64,000 nucleotides of DNA from Polynucleobacter sp. MWH-Aus1W21 (lineage in GTDB: Bacteria; Pseudomonadota; Gammaproteobacteria; Burkholderiales; Burkholderiaceae), in assembly GCF_018687275.1 (NCBI RefSeq), contig NZ_CP061287.1, positions 1,860,001 to 1,924,000 on the forward strand, read 5' to 3'. A model generated the notes under the pieces. That model did no database searches. It was given only the letters and a program-made list of their open reading frames with translations, and was not told the DNA's origin. Every line of letters begins with the position of its first letter. Within the stretch, counting starts at the first letter, position 1. Both the position numbers and the translations under genes were made by a program. Shown in pieces: positions 9,727 to 19,866 of this stretch.

Positions 9727-11163
9727 TTACTTCACATGAATAATCTTGAGAGTATTGGTTCCACCAGGCTCACCCATAGGCTCGCCAGAGGTCAACACAA
9801 CGGTATCGCCCATTTTGACTGCGCCTACTTTTTTCAAGCATGCTTCCACTTCTTGTAATGCAGTGTCGCGATCCTTGGTGTAGTCCAAGCCAATTGGAGT
9901 CACATTTCGATAAGTGCTTAATGCACGTTGTGTAGCAATCTTAGAGGTCAGCGCAAAAATAGGCACATGAATATTGTGACGACTCATCCAGATTGCTGTT
10001 GAACCTGAGTCAGTCAAAGCTGCAATGGCATTTGCATTTAAATGATGAGCCGTGAAAAGAGCTCCAAGGGCAATCGTCTGATCAATGCGAGTGAAGGTTT
10101 GATCCAAAAAGTCGGTATCGAGTTTCACACGATCTGATTTCTCAGCTTCCACACAAATCTCTGCCATTGCTTTAATGGTCTGAACTGGATACATACCCGC
10201 AGCCGATTCAGCAGACAACATGACCGCATCGGTTCCATCCAATACTGCGTTTGCAACGTCGCTTACTTCAGCGCGCGTTGGTACTGGTGCATTAATCATG
10301 GACTCCATCATTTGTGTAGCGGTAATCGTAAATTTATCCGCCTCACGCGCCCAAGCAATCATGCGCTTTTGTAATGCAGGTACCGCAGCATTACCAACCT
10401 CTATAGCAAGGTCGCCACGTGCAACCATAATGCCGTCACTCTCAGCAATGATGCTTTTGAGTGCTTCAGGTTCAATCGCCTCTGCGCGCTCTACCTTGGC
10501 AATTGTTCTCACTTTTCCAACACCGTACTTAGCACTAGCAGCGTCTGCCAACTTTCGGGCATACGCCATATCAGCGCCATCCTTTGGAAAGCTAATTGCC
10601 AAGAAATCGACACCCATGGCAATCGCTGCATCTAAATCCGCAATATCTTTTTCAGTCAGAGCGGGGGCAGTTAAACCACCGCCAGCGCGGTTAATACCTT
10701 TGTTATTAGAAAGCGGTCCACCCTGCTCAACAATGGTAAAAATCTCTCCGCCCTTCACGCTCGCAACTGTCAGAACAACTAAGCCGTCGTTTAACAAAAG
10801 ACGATCACCTGGCTTTACATCGCCCGGCAGCTCTTTGTAATCAAGGCCAACTTTGGTTTGATCACCAAGTTCACAAGCTATATCAAGAGTAAATTTATCG
10901 CCCTCTTTGAGCAAAATTTTGTTTTCTGCAAACTTTCCAACACGGATTTTGGGTCCCTGTAAGTCAGCCATAATGCCAACTTCTTTACCAGCTTCCGCAG
11001 AAATGGTGCGCACTAAATCATGACGTGCCTTATGGTCAGCCACAGTACCGTGTGAGAAATTCATCCGCACCACATCGACTCCGGCACGAATCATGTCACG
11101 CAACACTGCAGGCTTTTCTGAGGCAGGCCCTAGGGTTGCAATGATCTTTGTTGCTCTCAACAT
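9727..11163 (-). CDS. pyk: pyruvate kinase
   Basis: A 478-residue cytoplasmic enzyme that makes pyruvate and ATP from phosphoenolpyruvate and ADP. It opens with TKIIATLGPASEKP and shows VVRMNFSHG, the catalytic lysine region IRTIAKVERAEAI, the metal-binding GIMVARGDLAIEVG, and TITATQMMESM with the following PTRAEVSDVANAVLDGTD segment. It lies 2 bp downstream of pgk, the preceding glycolytic enzyme but one, and upstream of fba. Confidence 0.97.
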   Translation of the reverse strand: MLRATKIIATLGPASEKPAVLRDMIRAGVDVVRMNFSHGTVADHKARHDLVRTISAEAGKEVGIMADLQGPKIRVGKFAENKILLKEGDKFTLDIACELGDQTKVGLDYKELPGDVKPGDRLLLNDGLVVLTVASVKGGEIFTIVEQGGPLSNNKGINRAGGGLTAPALTEKDIADLDAAIAMGVDFLAISFPKDGADMAYARKLADAASAKYGVGKVRTIAKVERAEAIEPEALKSIIAESDGIMVARGDLAIEVGNAAVPALQKRMIAWAREADKFTITATQMMESMINAPVPTRAEVSDVANAVLDGTDAVMLSAESAAGMYPVQTIKAMAEICVEAEKSDRVKLDTDFLDQTFTRIDQTIALGALFTAHHLNANAIAALTDSGSTAIWMSRHNIHVPIFALTSKIATQRALSTYRNVTPIGLDYTKDRDTALQEVEACLKKVGAVKMGDTVVLTSGEPMGEPGGTNTLKIIHVK

Positions 11164-11165
11164 AT

Positions 11166-12377
11166 TTAATCTTTCGCTCTTTCAGCAAGTACTGCAAAGG
11201 CTGGCAAGGTTTTGCCTTCAAGGAACTCCAAGAAGGCGCCGCCGCCAGTAGAGATGTAATCCACTTGATTCTCAATACCGTACTTCGCGATAGCTGCCAA
11301 AGTATCGCCACCGCCAGCAATAGAGAAAGCTGGGGAGTGTGCAATTGCTGCGGCCAACATTTTGGTGCCGCCACCAAACTGATCGATTTCAAAAACGCCT
11401 AATGGGCCATTCCAAACAATAGTGCCGGCATGAGCAAGCATGATCGATAAACGAGCCGCAGTCTTTGGACCAATATCCAAAATCATGTCGTCTTCTGCAA
11501 CTTGATCTGCAGGTACGCGGTTTGCACGGGCTAATGGAGACAGTTCATTTGCGACAACAACGTCTTCTGGAATAGGAACATGAGCGCCACGCTTTTCCAT
11601 TATCTCCATGATTTCTCTGGCTTCATTAACCAAATCAGGTTCGGCAAGAGATTTACCGATGGGCAAGCCTTTGGCCAGCATGAAGGTATTCGCAATACCG
11701 CCACCCACAATCAACTCGTCAACCTTTTCTGATAAAGCCTTAAGGATGGTGAGCTTAGAAGAAACTTTGGAGCCCGCAACGATTGCTACTAAAGGGCGTT
11801 TTGGACTTGCTAATGCGCGACTCAACGCATCCAACTCAGCAGCCATCAAAGGACCAGCACAAGCTATTGGAGCAAACTTCGCTACACCATGAGTGGTTGC
11901 TTCCGCGCGATGAGCAGTTCCAAATGCATCGTTGACATATACATCACACAATGCAGCAATCTTTTTTGCTAGTTCGTCGTTGTTCTTTTTTTCACCAACG
12001 TTTAGACGACAGTTCTCTAGCAATACCAGCTCGCCTGGATTTACCTCAAAGCCGCCATTCACCCAATCGCTGATTAAAGGAACTTTGCGATTAAGCAAAC
12101 TTGCAATCCGATCAGCGACAGGTGCCAAACTATCTTCTGGTTTGAATTCACCCTCTGTTGGGCGACCCAAATGAGAAGTCACCATCACCGCTGCGCCAGC
12201 ATCCAAACACATTTGCACAGCCGGCATTGATGCCCGAATTCGAGTGTCTTCAGTAATATTTCCAGCCTCGTCCTGAGGGACATTCAGATCGGCGCGGATT
12301 AAAACCCGCTTACCCTTTAATTGACCTGACTGGGCTAATTCGCTTAAACGCTTAACTTTAAATAAGGATTCCGGCAT
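11166..12377 (-). CDS. pgk: phosphoglycerate kinase
   Basis: A 403-residue glycolytic kinase that transfers phosphate between 1,3-bisphosphoglycerate and ADP. The N-terminal substrate domain has [18 protein letters not shown] and TSHLGRP; the C-terminal nucleotide domain has the GSKVSSKL segment, WNGPLGVFE and GGGDTLAAI. It is the first gene of the leftward cluster pgk-pyk-fba-purC-purE-purK-sua5, divergent from ilvE across about 210 bp that should hold the promoters of both. Confidence 0.97.
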   Translation of the reverse strand: MPESLFKVKRLSELAQSGQLKGKRVLIRADLNVPQDEAGNITEDTRIRASMPAVQMCLDAGAAVMVTSHLGRPTEGEFKPEDSLAPVADRIASLLNRKVPLISDWVNGGFEVNPGELVLLENCRLNVGEKKNNDELAKKIAALCDVYVNDAFGTAHRAEATTHGVAKFAPIACAGPLMAAELDALSRALASPKRPLVAIVAGSKVSSKLTILKALSEKVDELIVGGGIANTFMLAKGLPIGKSLAEPDLVNEAREIMEIMEKRGAHVPIPEDVVVANELSPLARANRVPADQVAEDDMILDIGPKTAARLSIMLAHAGTIVWNGPLGVFEIDQFGGGTKMLAAAIAHSPAFSIAGGGDTLAAIAKYGIENQVDYISTGGGAFLEFLEGKTLPAFAVLAERAKD

Positions 12378-12586
12378 GAGCTTGGGTAAATAAGATGATT
12401 TATGGGCAATACTCCATTCTAAAGGCTCTGACCCATTTTCCCTAAGGATCCAAGCCGACAGACTGCCCTGCCTGCTCTACAATAAGGACTTAAATGCATT
12501 CTGGGCTAAAAGACCAATATCTACTGGCCTGATGCCTTGCTTAAACCGCTTTTATAAATACTTAATAGACACAAAAGGTAAAGAAA

Positions 12587-13510
12587 ATGTCGATGTCAGA
12601 CCGCGATGGCTTTATTTGGACTGATGGGAAGCTGATTCCTTGGCGTGAGGCTAATGTTCATGTGCTGACACATAGCCTGCACTATGGGATGGGCGTGTTT
12701 GAGGGTATTCGCGCCTACAAAACCCCCCAAGGAACCGCCATTTTCCGCCTTCCAGAGCATGTAAAGCGCCTGTTTAATGGAACTAAGATCTTCCAAATGA
12801 ACATGCCTTATAGCCCTGAAGAGGTCACCAAGGGCATTATCGACACGGTAAATAGCAATAAGCTAGAAGCCTGCTATATCCGCCCAATCATCTTTATTGG
12901 CTCACAAAAGCTGGGAATCTCCCCAAAAGGGAACAGCATTCATACCTCAATCGCAGCCTGGCAATGGGGTGCCTATTTGGGTGAAGATGGCCTAAATAAG
13001 GGTATTCGGGTGAAAACCTCCTCTTTTACCCGCCACTTTGTTAACTCTTCCTTAGTGCGCGCCAAGGCATCTGGCTACTACATCAACTCCATTTTGGCCA
13101 ATCAAGAAGTTACCGCTAATGGATATGATGAAGCTTTATTGCTTGATACCGAAGGCTATGTTTCTGAAGGCTCCGGCGAAAACCTCTTTATGGTTCGCAA
13201 TGGCATCGTATACACCCCAGACTTAGCTTCTTGCTTAGATGGCATTACTCGTGACTCCGTGATTCAGATTGCAAAGGATCTCGGTTATGAGGTTCGTGAA
13301 AAACGTATCACCCGTGATGAAGTGTATTCAGCTGATGAAGCATTCTTCACAGGCACTGCTGCTGAAGTAACCCCAATTCGTGAATTGGACGATCGCACCA
13401 TTGGTGATGGTAAACGTGGTCCGATCACCGAAAAAATTCAGAAGACATATTTCGATGCGGTGTACGGCAGAAACGATCAATACAAATCTTGGCTCACCTA
13501 CGTAAAGTAA
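12587..13510 (+). CDS. ilvE: branched-chain amino acid aminotransferase
   Basis: A 307-residue fold-type IV PLP enzyme that interconverts Leu, Ile and Val with their 2-oxo acids. It contains HYGMGVFEGIRAY, the PLP-lysine neighbourhood ASGYYINSILANQEV, and the class-IV signature LLLDTEGYVSEGSGENLFMV and later FFTGTAAEVTPI. The start is supported by an AAGGTAAAGAAA ribosome-binding stretch just upstream. It is followed after 22 bp by a small zinc-binding protein, an adjacency I know from Burkholderiaceae. Confidence 0.96.
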   Translation: MSMSDRDGFIWTDGKLIPWREANVHVLTHSLHYGMGVFEGIRAYKTPQGTAIFRLPEHVKRLFNGTKIFQMNMPYSPEEVTKGIIDTVNSNKLEACYIRPIIFIGSQKLGISPKGNSIHTSIAAWQWGAYLGEDGLNKGIRVKTSSFTRHFVNSSLVRAKASGYYINSILANQEVTANGYDEALLLDTEGYVSEGSGENLFMVRNGIVYTPDLASCLDGITRDSVIQIAKDLGYEVREKRITRDEVYSADEAFFTGTAAEVTPIRELDDRTIGDGKRGPITEKIQKTYFDAVYGRNDQYKSWLTYVK

Positions 13511-13532
13511 CTTCGGTAATTAGGAATAGCAT

Positions 13533-13721
13533 ATGACTCAAGCTCAAGTTGTGATGGTGGATGGCAAGGACTTGCCGTTACATTGCCCCACCAATAAAAC
13601 ACCAGCCTGGAACTCGCATCCACGCGTTTTCATGGACATTACCAAAACCGGTGAAGCGAAGTGTCCTTATTGCGGCGCAGAGTACAAACTCATTCCCGGC
13701 ACTGAACCACACGGTCACTAA
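13533..13721 (+). CDS. small zinc-finger (CHCC-type) protein
   Basis: A 62-residue protein of the zf-CHCC type, related to the zinc-binding domain of the complex I accessory subunit NDUFS6. Probable ligands are Cys19 with His in WNSHPRVF and the CPYC pair in GEAKCPYCGAEYKL. The bacterial role is not established. It sits between ilvE and waaF on the same strand, and a strong hairpin follows its stop. Confidence 0.88.
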   Translation: MTQAQVVMVDGKDLPLHCPTNKTPAWNSHPRVFMDITKTGEAKCPYCGAEYKLIPGTEPHGH

Positions 13722-13727
13722 ACCTTA

Positions 13728-13752
13728 TCAGCGCCTCCCGGTGAGGCGCTGA
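13728..13752 (+). terminator. intercistronic hairpin between the zinc-finger gene and waaF
   Basis: A perfect 10-bp stem (TCAGCGCCTC / GAGGCGCTGA) with loop CCGGT lies 6 bp after the zinc-finger stop. There is no T-tract after it, so it may be a processing or attenuating hairpin rather than a full intrinsic terminator. Confidence 0.55.
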
Positions 13753-13767
13753 GTCGGGATACATTAC

Positions 13768-14808
13768 ATGCACGGTATTCTGATCATCGCCCCAAATTGG
13801 ATTGGGGATGCAGTAATGACACAGCCCTTGCTGGCGTCTCTCAAAGCACAATATCCAGAATCAAAAATTGATGTCCTAGCCAGCACTTGGGTTGCTCCAA
13901 TCTATCGCGCTTGTTCTGAAATACACGAAGTCATCGAAGCAAAGTTTGAGCACAAACAATTGCAATGGGGCTTGCGTAAAGAATTGGCCAGTAAGCTTGC
14001 ACTAAAAAAATATCAGGCGTGTTTTGTTCTGCCCAATAGCTTGAAGTCAGCGCTGATTCCTTGGCTTGCTAATATTCCTTTTCGAATTGGCTATCGCGGT
14101 GAGTTGCGCTTTGGCTTAATTAACGTAGCGCTAGATAATCCAAGTAAAGTAAATCGGCCGCCGATGGTTGAACACTATCTTGCATTGGGTCAGATTTTAA
14201 ATGGTGAGCATGCTTCACCAACCAACGTCAATCTCACACCAAAGTTAAATGTATCTAGTCCAGCTCATCACTCGGTACAAGCTAAATTAAAAACCGCCCG
14301 CATTGATGAGTCACATATTTACGTGATGTGCCCTGGCGCAGAGTATGGTCCAACTAAACGTTGGCCAACTAGCCACTTTGCGGAGTTGGCGCAAAGCATT
14401 GTTGCCAATAACCCAAATAATCAAATCATCCTTTTGGGCAGCAAAAGCGATCGCCCTCTTGCCCAAGAAATCGAGGCTCAAGCCAAACAAGATGGTCATA
14501 TCCATAACTGGTGTGGCGATACCTCTCTTGATGAAGCAATCGCTCTAATTGGCATGAGTAAAGCAGTCATCAGCAATGACTCCGGCTTAATGCATATTGC
14601 AGCAGCTCTCAAAACACCTCAAGTTGCAATTTTTGGGTCAAGCGATCCCGCTCATACGCCACCACTGTCCGACAAAGCTCAAGTTATTTGGCTAAACCTA
14701 CCTTGCAGCCCCTGCCATAAGAGAGAGTGCCCCCTAGGGCACCTTAAGTGCTTAAATGACATATTGCCAGCACAGGTATTGGCTACACTGAACACATTAC
14801 CGTCTTAA
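13768..14808 (+). CDS. waaF: ADP-heptose:LPS heptosyltransferase II
   Basis: A 346-residue GT9 glycosyltransferase that adds the second heptose to the LPS inner core at the cytoplasmic face of the inner membrane. It starts with ILIIAPNWIGDAVMTQPLL, the WaaF acceptor-side signature, and has MCPGAEYGPTKRWP and the ADP-heptose-binding region SNDSGLMHIAAALKTPQVAIFGSSDP. Cysteines near the C terminus (LPCSPCHKRECP) are common in this family. It is followed 17 bp later by an NTF2-like gene. Confidence 0.95.
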   Translation: MHGILIIAPNWIGDAVMTQPLLASLKAQYPESKIDVLASTWVAPIYRACSEIHEVIEAKFEHKQLQWGLRKELASKLALKKYQACFVLPNSLKSALIPWLANIPFRIGYRGELRFGLINVALDNPSKVNRPPMVEHYLALGQILNGEHASPTNVNLTPKLNVSSPAHHSVQAKLKTARIDESHIYVMCPGAEYGPTKRWPTSHFAELAQSIVANNPNNQIILLGSKSDRPLAQEIEAQAKQDGHIHNWCGDTSLDEAIALIGMSKAVISNDSGLMHIAAALKTPQVAIFGSSDPAHTPPLSDKAQVIWLNLPCSPCHKRECPLGHLKCLNDILPAQVLATLNTLPS

Positions 14809-14825
14809 CTCAGGAAAAGTAAGCC

Positions 14826-15260
14826 ATGCCTAAACTTGCCAGACTCTTTCAAAATGCAGATGATGTTGTCGAGGCATGGCGTGATGCATTGAGCCATCGT
14901 GACGTACAAAGCGCTTTAGATATTTGGCTGGATGACGATTCCATTACTTGCGTTCTCCCTGAGGGACATCGCTTAACTGGACATACAGAAATTCGCGAAG
15001 GTTTGGAGCGACTACTTGCAAAGCAACCACTCTTCCTAGAGCCTATCGCATGCATTAGCCACTCTGTACTTGGCGCTGCCGTGTATGACACTACCGAGGC
15101 TGTTCATTTAAGAGCAGATCAAGTTGAAGCAGAATTTTTCCTCAATATCACACTGGTACTTCTGCAAGATAGTCAGGGATGGCGTATTGCGCACTTACAC
15201 GCAAGTCACTCCACCGAAGAAACCTTCGACGCACCTTCTACACCACACGGCCTGCACTAA
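14826..15260 (+). CDS. NTF2/SnoaL-like domain protein
   Basis: A 144-residue single-domain protein. Its pattern (an N-terminal helix with VVEAWRDALSHRDVQSALDIWLDDDSITCVLPEG, then LTGHTEIREGLERLL and a C-terminal LVLLQDSQGWRIAHLHASHS) is that of NTF2/DUF4440-type cone-shaped folds, which often bind small molecules or serve as dimerisation domains. No catalytic assignment can be made. It lies between waaF and a DUF2946-type gene and is probably co-transcribed with them. Confidence 0.75.
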   Translation: MPKLARLFQNADDVVEAWRDALSHRDVQSALDIWLDDDSITCVLPEGHRLTGHTEIREGLERLLAKQPLFLEPIACISHSVLGAAVYDTTEAVHLRADQVEAEFFLNITLVLLQDSQGWRIAHLHASHSTEETFDAPSTPHGLH

Positions 15261-15265
15261 ACACT

Positions 15266-15892
15266 ATGGATGATCAAGTACTACGGTCACTGATGAAGTG
15301 GCCAAATGTGCCTGATTGCTTTGGTTGGCTAGCCCTGGATCGTCGCGGCCAATGGCGGATGCGCGATGAGTTTGCCCAACAAAATCGTCTTCCAGGCCAA
15401 GTCATTCAACACGTTGCTCTCAATGACTTTATTTCTCGCAACTACGCATGTGATGAACTCGGAAGGTATTTTTTTCAAAATGGTCCGCAGCGTGTCTTTA
15501 TTACGTTAGATGCCACCCCATGGATAGCACGCATCATTCCAAACGAGCAAGGCACTGAATTTTTGACTCAATGTCATAACGTCATTGATCCGGGTTCAGC
15601 TCTAAGCGATGAAAATGGAAATATTTATATTGTTGGGAAAGTTAATCAAACGATTTATGACGGCAATAGCCACGTCAATGAAAACGGTCAGTTTCTCAAA
15701 GGAGCGTCTCAAGCAATTGCCCTTTTACATGATCACGATCTAGATTATTTTTCTGAGCTGGCCAAACTCCGCGAAGAAGCTTGTAGTTTTGGAGGATCCT
15801 GGATCTGGCAAGGAAAAGAGCTCCCACTAGACCCGGTACATTCACAAGAATTAGCTACGCGCTTTCATTATCAAGCTACGCCGCAATCTTAA
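15266..15892 (+). CDS. DUF2946-type conserved protein
   Basis: A 208-residue soluble protein starting MDDQVLRSLMKWPNVPDCFGWLALD. I chose ATG 15266 because it begins right after the preceding stop and matches the usual start of this betaproteobacterial family (recalled as DUF2946). A longer reading from 15179 would overlap the NTF2-like gene heavily. Conserved-looking stretches are RRGQWRMRDE and GRYFFQNGPQRVFITLDATPW. Function unknown. Its stop overlaps the convergent M48 protease by 4 bp. Confidence 0.8.
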   Translation: MDDQVLRSLMKWPNVPDCFGWLALDRRGQWRMRDEFAQQNRLPGQVIQHVALNDFISRNYACDELGRYFFQNGPQRVFITLDATPWIARIIPNEQGTEFLTQCHNVIDPGSALSDENGNIYIVGKVNQTIYDGNSHVNENGQFLKGASQAIALLHDHDLDYFSELAKLREEACSFGGSWIWQGKELPLDPVHSQELATRFHYQATPQS

Positions 15893-17589
15893 CCAGGAGC
15901 TTGTTTGCCCTGTTCCTTAAGCTCATCTTGATATTGCTTCTGCATTTCACGCAAACGCGCATCAATACTAGAGCCCTGGTAATAATCAGCACCGCCAGCC
16001 GAGCGAGCAATGCGAAGTTGTTCAATTGCTGAGGGCCAAGCCCCTTCAAGAGCGTATTTTTCACCAAGCGCGTAATGGCGCATAGGGACATTCCCAGCTT
16101 GATCATAGGACTTAGACAATAAATTCCACCACACGATTTCATTGGGCTGAGATCTTGTTCGTGCCCTTAGCCAAGAAATTGCATCATTAGTGCGGCCGAG
16201 TTTTAATTCGGCATTAATCATTGCCGCACCCGCTGCATAAGATTGTGGGTATGCCCGTAGCGTTGCCTGGGCAATTTGTAGGGCCTCTTCACCTTTACCC
16301 TTAGCCAAAGCCAATTCAGAGGTGGTGATATCTAATGACAAACTCTGCCTCTGAATAGGGGATCCCGGGGCACTAGCCTTCTGAGCTAAATTGCGCGCCT
16401 GCTGTAGATTGGATTCAGCTTGATCAATTTTTCCTTGGCGTTGAGCGATAAGTGCTAACCCATAAAAACCTTCTAACTGTTTTCCAATTTGAGCTTGCTT
16501 GCTTAAACTGTCAAAAGTATTTTTTAAATCATAGAGTCCGCTCGAACTACCAGCCTGCTCCATACGCGCTCGTGCCTTGATGAAATAAAACTCAATGGAA
16601 CTTGGGACATTACGGGCAACTACAGTCCGCGCCCGATCTTGCATATCCGCAATGCGATCCGTTGTTAAGGGGTGGGTACGCACATAAGCGGGCACACCTT
16701 TATCCATAATCCCAGTAGATTTTTGTAAGCGTTGGAAAAAACCTGGCGCACCATTTACATCGTATCCGCTAGCCTCCAAAATCTGAAAGCCAATACGATC
16801 AGCTTCACGCTCTGCATCTCTTGAATAAGAGAGTTGATTGCTGATAGCAGCCGCCTGACCACCTTGCATAAGGCCCGCTGCCGCCTGAGGATTACGAGAC
16901 ATCGCTAGTGCACCAAGCACCATGCCAGCAATTGCAATCATCGTATTTGTAGCCTGCTTATCCATCTGACGAGCTAGATGACGCTGTAATACGTGCCCTG
17001 TTTCATGCCCCATGACTGAAGCAATCTCAGAATCGGATTCCGCGCTCACAATTAATCCCGTATGAAATCCAATGAAGCCCCCGGGTAATGCAAACGCATT
17101 AATACTACTGTCCTTAACGGGAAATACTTCGAAGTCATATGCTCCGCTACCTTGCTCATTTGCACCGCCAAGCTGTAATTTTTTTGCTGCTTGCAATAAG
17201 CGACGCTCCATCTGATTTAGGAAATCATAAAGAGGTAAATCGTTTGAATAATCAGAGTCGGGACGAATCTGGCGCATGATCATTTCACCGTATTTACGCT
17301 CATCCACTCGACTTAAAGCATCGCCACCTGGATCACCCATATCTGGCAAAACGATTGCTGGCTGGCTGCGCAAAGCGCTTCGTGTTGGCGCATTGGCCGG
17401 ACGTGCATCAGGCGATTGCATGGCTCTACCAATATTCTGAATAGCAGCAGAATTGCCCTCTACAGAGACGTCTCCTGTACCAGTTTCAGAATAAGCAGGA
17501 AATCCAGAAAAAGTTAACCCCATCATCAGCCAAACAGCCAAAGTACGGTGCAAAAAAGTGATTTTTCGATCTGACTTTATGTCTTGCAT
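15889..17589 (-). CDS. periplasmic M48-family metalloprotease with TPR domain (BepA/YfgC-like)
   Basis: A 566-residue protein with an N-terminal hydrophobic export signal (about 12-34). The zinc protease site is HETGH at 195-199 with the downstream ligand in [11 protein letters not shown]. The C-terminal half (about 340-560) is alanine-rich helical repeats that look like TPRs. BepA-type enzymes degrade stalled outer-membrane proteins at the BAM and LPS-assembly machineries; an envelope-quality role is inferred from that homology. It is divergent from moaC with only 23 bp between the two starts, so their promoters must overlap or lie inside the genes. Confidence 0.88.
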   Translation of the reverse strand: MQDIKSDRKITFLHRTLAVWLMMGLTFSGFPAYSETGTGDVSVEGNSAAIQNIGRAMQSPDARPANAPTRSALRSQPAIVLPDMGDPGGDALSRVDERKYGEMIMRQIRPDSDYSNDLPLYDFLNQMERRLLQAAKKLQLGGANEQGSGAYDFEVFPVKDSSINAFALPGGFIGFHTGLIVSAESDSEIASVMGHETGHVLQRHLARQMDKQATNTMIAIAGMVLGALAMSRNPQAAAGLMQGGQAAAISNQLSYSRDAEREADRIGFQILEASGYDVNGAPGFFQRLQKSTGIMDKGVPAYVRTHPLTTDRIADMQDRARTVVARNVPSSIEFYFIKARARMEQAGSSSGLYDLKNTFDSLSKQAQIGKQLEGFYGLALIAQRQGKIDQAESNLQQARNLAQKASAPGSPIQRQSLSLDITTSELALAKGKGEEALQIAQATLRAYPQSYAAGAAMINAELKLGRTNDAISWLRARTRSQPNEIVWWNLLSKSYDQAGNVPMRHYALGEKYALEGAWPSAIEQLRIARSAGGADYYQGSSIDARLREMQKQYQDELKEQGKQAPG

Positions 17590-17612
17590 CTCTATATGGT
17601 AAAACTTATCCC

Positions 17613-18092
17613 ATGAACAAACTAACTCATTTTGATGCCAGTGGGCAAGCCCATATGGTAAACGTTGGCGATAAGCCCAGCACCCACCGTATCGCTATAG
17701 CTAGCGGCAAGATCACTATGCTTCCCGCAACCTTCAAAATGGTTGAAGCTGGTACCCATAAAAAGGGTGATGTCCTGGGTATCGCCAGAATTGCCGGCAT
17801 TCAAGCATCCAAGAGAACGTCCGACTTGATACCTCTTTGCCACCCATTAGCCCTAACCCACGTTAGCCTAGAGTTTCAAACTAACCCTCAAGATAACAGT
17901 ATCACCTGCCAAGTAAGAGCAGAAACTACAGGGCCTACCGGCGTTGAAATGGAGGCCCTCACCGCAGTCCAAGTTGCCCTACTCACAATCTACGATATGT
18001 GCAAAGCAGTAGACAGGGGCATGGTGATGGGTGATATCAAGCTCTTGGAAAAGAGTGGCGGCAAGAGTGGAGAGTGGAAGACGGGGAAGTAG
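17613..18092 (+). CDS. moaC: cyclic pyranopterin monophosphate synthase
   Basis: A 159-residue enzyme of molybdenum cofactor synthesis that forms cPMP from the product of MoaA. Family segments are [57 protein letters not shown] and [11 protein letters not shown]. The C-terminal tail ([11 protein letters not shown]) differs from the tail in the second moaC 3' fragment at 21677-21797, which ends GAWEAGK. That suggests the present 3' end arrived by recombination with the downstream DNA. Confidence 0.96.
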   Translation: MNKLTHFDASGQAHMVNVGDKPSTHRIAIASGKITMLPATFKMVEAGTHKKGDVLGIARIAGIQASKRTSDLIPLCHPLALTHVSLEFQTNPQDNSITCQVRAETTGPTGVEMEALTAVQVALLTIYDMCKAVDRGMVMGDIKLLEKSGGKSGEWKTGK

Positions 18093-18135
18093 ACGCAAAC
18101 CAAAATCGCCATAAAATAAATCGTACTAATCGCCT

Positions 18136-18648
18136 TTATTCGTAAAGCTTCAGTTTTACCTGCAAAGAAATTGCGCCGTGTAAACGATCGCCCACGGTTG
18201 GGATTACAAAGAGATTCGCGCCAAATCTACCCCCCTCAACTGTTAACGCCGGCAAAATAGCCGGAAACCACCCTCCATTATTCACCGACTGGTAACCATT
18301 AAACCCTCCCCCGACAACCCCCAACTTCACTGGGCCTATAGCAAAAGGCTGATAGTAGAGCCCAACATACTTTGAGTGACCGTTATCGCTATTTTTATAG
18401 TTACCGATGGTTGCTGATGCAACAGTCGAGAATCGGTACTCCAATCCCAAGCCCCAGTTATTACTATTCAAATTTTGATTCTTTTGAAAATGCTCAGAAT
18501 ACATCCCCGGATTAACCCAAATTTCACTTTTTGATTCAGTCTCAATCATCTGAAATGCCTTGACTGACTCTTGCGCAACAACTGCACTAGAAAAAAACAT
18601 TGCCAACAATATAAAAATATTGATGCGCTTTATCTTTTTAAATTCCAT
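18136..18648 (-). CDS. small outer-membrane beta-barrel protein, PagP-like
   Basis: A 170-residue protein with a signal peptide (hydrophobic 10-22, cleavage after VVAQ). The rest alternates short amphipathic strands with aromatic ends, fitting an eight-stranded barrel. The order GLGLEYRFS, a Tyr-Lys-Asn-Ser strand, then WFPAILPALTVEG and a Lys-Leu-Lys-Leu-Tyr end resembles PagP-type lipid A acyltransferases and related unnamed barrels. The catalytic His/Ser set of PagP cannot be confirmed by eye. It is the last gene of the Slam-like operon, 6 bp after it. Role unknown. Confidence 0.6.
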   Translation of the reverse strand: MEFKKIKRINIFILLAMFFSSAVVAQESVKAFQMIETESKSEIWVNPGMYSEHFQKNQNLNSNNWGLGLEYRFSTVASATIGNYKNSDNGHSKYVGLYYQPFAIGPVKLGVVGGGFNGYQSVNNGGWFPAILPALTVEGGRFGANLFVIPTVGDRLHGAISLQVKLKLYE

Positions 18649-18654
18649 GATTGG

Positions 18655-19866
18655 CTAGTAAACATTTTTAAAAAAGATTCCACCAAATATTTTGTTGTAA
18701 GTAAAAAATGGGATTGACGAATTATTTGATTGATAGGTTATATCAATACTTGGCCTTAGGCCCATGATATAAAAATCTCGCTTAGTAATAGAGAGAAAAT
18801 ACAACTGTCCACGATCTTGACGTACCTGCCCCCAAAATGGATCAGAGTCCCAATAATTTCTTCGTAGTTGAGACGCCTTTAAATTGGCCTGTATATTGGT
18901 GTAATCATCAGCAATTTGGGTGCCAATTGTTCCGTAAAATCCATATGAACTATACGCATTTTGAGATGCCGGAGTTTTATCGCCGCCTGTTTCTAGGTAG
19001 AGTGTTAGATCTCGAGTGATATTGTGGTTATAAAAAATTTGAGCTTGAGTTTGTGACCCAGAAAGATAGCTATAGGTTGGATAATCTATCGGACCGCCTT
19101 TAACTAAAAACCCATAATAGTCTTGGTTTGGAAGGTTAAAGACCCAACGGGTAGCCAAATAGTCATAGTTATATAGAACGGTTCCACCATAAAACATGGT
19201 CTCATGACCAACCCGCAAATCTTTATAGTCATATCCCTGCCAGCGTTTAATAAAACTAAAATCTAAATCTTGCTTATTAAATGCATTGGTTTGATAAGTT
19301 GCAGTATTAATGTTGGCTTGTAAAAAATAACCCGATTGCGGAACAAGTTCTCGCTCAGCCTCCACACCAACCGCAAGCCCAGTTTCTGAATTGGTATTTT
19401 GTGCGGGCTGATACGAAAGCGTCTGCCCAAAAATACTGACCGTTCTGGCGCTAGTGATGTAACCTGGATTAGAGTCTTGATATAAGCCTAAATAGACCTT
19501 AGCGGTCTGTCTTTTTTGGATTTCACTTAAGTACCACTCGACCTTATCTCGAACTGTAATGGGAATGGGCCTGTTAAGAATATTAATAAACTCATCTTTA
19601 GCTTCCTCAAGGCGACCTGCCAAATATAAGCTTCTAGCTAGCTCTAATTGGATGCGAATTGTTGAAGATTGCTCATACAGATTACGAAATACTTGAACCG
19701 CTTCTTCCGGCATTTCCTCCATTAGAGAAGTGCCTATATTGAACTGAGCTTGAATCTCCCTAGGAGTTAATGCATTTGCAAGGGAACAAACAAAAAAGGG
19801 TGCCAACATTAGCACCCTTAAGTATTTATAAAAATGACTAGCGCTTGCCACCGAAACCACCAACAA
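18655..19866 (-). CDS. Slam-like surface lipoprotein assembly barrel (DUF560-type)
   Basis: A 403-residue outer-membrane protein. After a signal segment comes a TPR-like helical stretch (about 33-120, QFNIGTSLMEEMPEEAVQVFRNL and LARSLYLAGRLEEA), then about 270 residues of tyrosine-rich beta strands forming a barrel. This two-part layout is that of Slam proteins, which move specific lipoproteins to the outer-leaflet surface. It is somewhat shorter than the neisserial Slams. The upstream gene, overlapping it by 29 bp, encodes a lipoprotein with a TbpB-like barrel tail, the expected client. Confidence 0.75.
   Translation of the reverse strand: MLVVSVASASHFYKYLRVLMLAPFFVCSLANALTPREIQAQFNIGTSLMEEMPEEAVQVFRNLYEQSSTIRIQLELARSLYLAGRLEEAKDEFINILNRPIPITVRDKVEWYLSEIQKRQTAKVYLGLYQDSNPGYITSARTVSIFGQTLSYQPAQNTNSETGLAVGVEAERELVPQSGYFLQANINTATYQTNAFNKQDLDFSFIKRWQGYDYKDLRVGHETMFYGGTVLYNYDYLATRWVFNLPNQDYYGFLVKGGPIDYPTYSYLSGSQTQAQIFYNHNITRDLTLYLETGGDKTPASQNAYSSYGFYGTIGTQIADDYTNIQANLKASQLRRNYWDSDPFWGQVRQDRGQLYFLSITKRDFYIMGLRPSIDITYQSNNSSIPFFTYNKIFGGIFFKNVY

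Noticed and set aside
10220..10840. A 206-residue rightward reading frame opposite pyk.
   Set aside because: It is an antisense shadow of the strongly conserved pyk gene with Ser/Ala-rich, motif-free translation.
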